Shown: positions 4,571-5,015 of the stretch, one piece after another
Numbering within the stretch: the first letter of the stretch is position 1
How the letters are laid out: each line of letters opens with the position of its first letter
Source: an uncultured Mucilaginibacter sp.
GTDB lineage: Bacteria; Bacteroidota; Bacteroidia; Sphingobacteriales; Sphingobacteriaceae
Length of the DNA stretch: 5,015 nucleotides
Assembly (NCBI GenBank): GCA_946479225.1
Contig: CAMLFI010000243.1
Span: forward strand, 1-5,015
Reading direction: 5' to 3'
Notes under the pieces: generated by a model
What the model saw: the letters and a program-made list of their open reading frames with translations, nothing else
Told to the model about the DNA's origin: nothing
The model's database searches: none
Position numbers and translations under genes: made by a program

Positions 4571-5015
4571 GTGTCAGATAAAGAAGCTGTCTTTAAGCAG
4601 ATTTTTCAAGCCAATTCAAAAAAGATATACCATTTATGTTATGGTTATACCGGCGATGACGATGCGGCGAATGACCTGCTACAGGAGACTTTTTTAAAAG
4701 TTTGGCAAAATCTGGATAAGTTTAGAAACCAGGCCATGATATCTACCTGGATATACCGCATAGCGGTAAACACATGCCTAACCTACCTACGATCAGAAAA
4801 AAGACAAGCCAAGGATGAATTGACACCCGAGATTGCTGACAGCAAACCCGAGGATTATTCGCCTAAAAACGAGCAGGTGGCACTGCTTTATAAATGTATA
4901 TCAAAATTAGAAGAGTCGGAAAGGATCATCATCACCATGGTGTTGGATGAGCTGCCTTACCCAGAGATTGCAGAGATATCAGGAATATCCGAAGGCAATC
5001 TAAGGGTGAAGATAT
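4571..5015 (+). CDS. ECF-type RNA polymerase sigma factor, 3' end outside window
   Basis: The reading frame is open from GTG 4571 to the window end, giving 148 residues of a protein normally about 170-190 long. Region 2 is clear: 'ANSKKIYHLCYGYTGDDDAANDLLQETFLKVWQ' (14-46), then 'FRNQAMISTWIYRIAVNTCLTYLR' (51-74), which binds core polymerase and the -10 element. After an acidic linker, region 4 begins at about 105 with 'KLEESERIIITMVLDELPYPEIAEISGISEGNLRVKI', the helix-turn-helix that reads the -35 element; the last recognition-helix residues are lost. An in-frame TAA at 4562-4564 closes the frame upstream and the next in-frame ATG is residue 56, within region 2, so GTG 4571 is the likely start (CTG 4565 is the only other option). 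A weak TATATTCG at 4532-4539, with TTT 20 nt upstream, could be its own promoter. An anti-sigma gene may follow outside the window. Confidence 0.93.
   Translation, partial: MSDKEAVFKQIFQANSKKIYHLCYGYTGDDDAANDLLQETFLKVWQNLDKFRNQAMISTWIYRIAVNTCLTYLRSEKRQAKDELTPEIADSKPEDYSPKNEQVALLYKCISKLEESERIIITMVLDELPYPEIAEISGISEGNLRVKI

Overview
The window looks like a chromosomal segment from a member of the Bacteroidota, most likely the Sphingobacteriaceae (Mucilaginibacter/Pedobacter type). This rests on AT-rich intergenic DNA, almost no Shine-Dalgarno sequences, a Bacteroidota-type promoter (TTG, 20 nt, TATATTTG) before rplU, a stand-alone secreted TonB C-terminal domain protein, and an ECF sigma factor of the style common in that phylum. 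The genus is inference; no rRNA is present.

Layout, left to right. A forward gene (118-555) encodes a small secreted TonB-C-like protein. It converges on the rplU-rpmA operon (L21 then L27, reverse strand, 1400 to 613), and the two share a strong bidirectional hairpin terminator at 561-591. Upstream of rplU, also on the reverse strand, are a single-pass membrane-anchored protein of unknown function (1981-1472), a 23S rRNA intervening-sequence/four-helix-bundle (S23) protein (2424-2056), and an SDF-family dicarboxylate/amino acid:cation symporter (3929-2556). A 65-nt divergent spacer separates the symporter from a forward gene for an unrecognised all-helical protein (3995-4522). That gene is followed by an ECF sigma factor that starts at GTG 4571 and is cut off by the window end.

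The most interesting part is 1990-2557. The S23-family gene is enclosed by arrays of an 8-bp AT-rich unit (consensus TATTGAAT) that point in opposite directions on its two sides. The outermost ends match as imperfect inverted repeats (31 of 35 positions by hand alignment). The right end begins inside the symporter stop codon, and the left end lies 8 nt from the next gene's start codon. The whole resembles a compact cassette of about 570 bp, in which complementary ends would pair in RNA around the reading frame. That is reminiscent of the 23S rRNA intervening sequences that carry this protein family, but here it sits between protein genes.

Apart from the two ribosomal protein genes, the genes are not obviously one pathway. 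L21 and L27 are large-subunit proteins; the symporter takes up acidic amino acids or C4-dicarboxylates; the sigma factor probably controls a local regulon whose other members lie beyond the right edge. There is no rRNA, tRNA, CRISPR array or transposase in the window.
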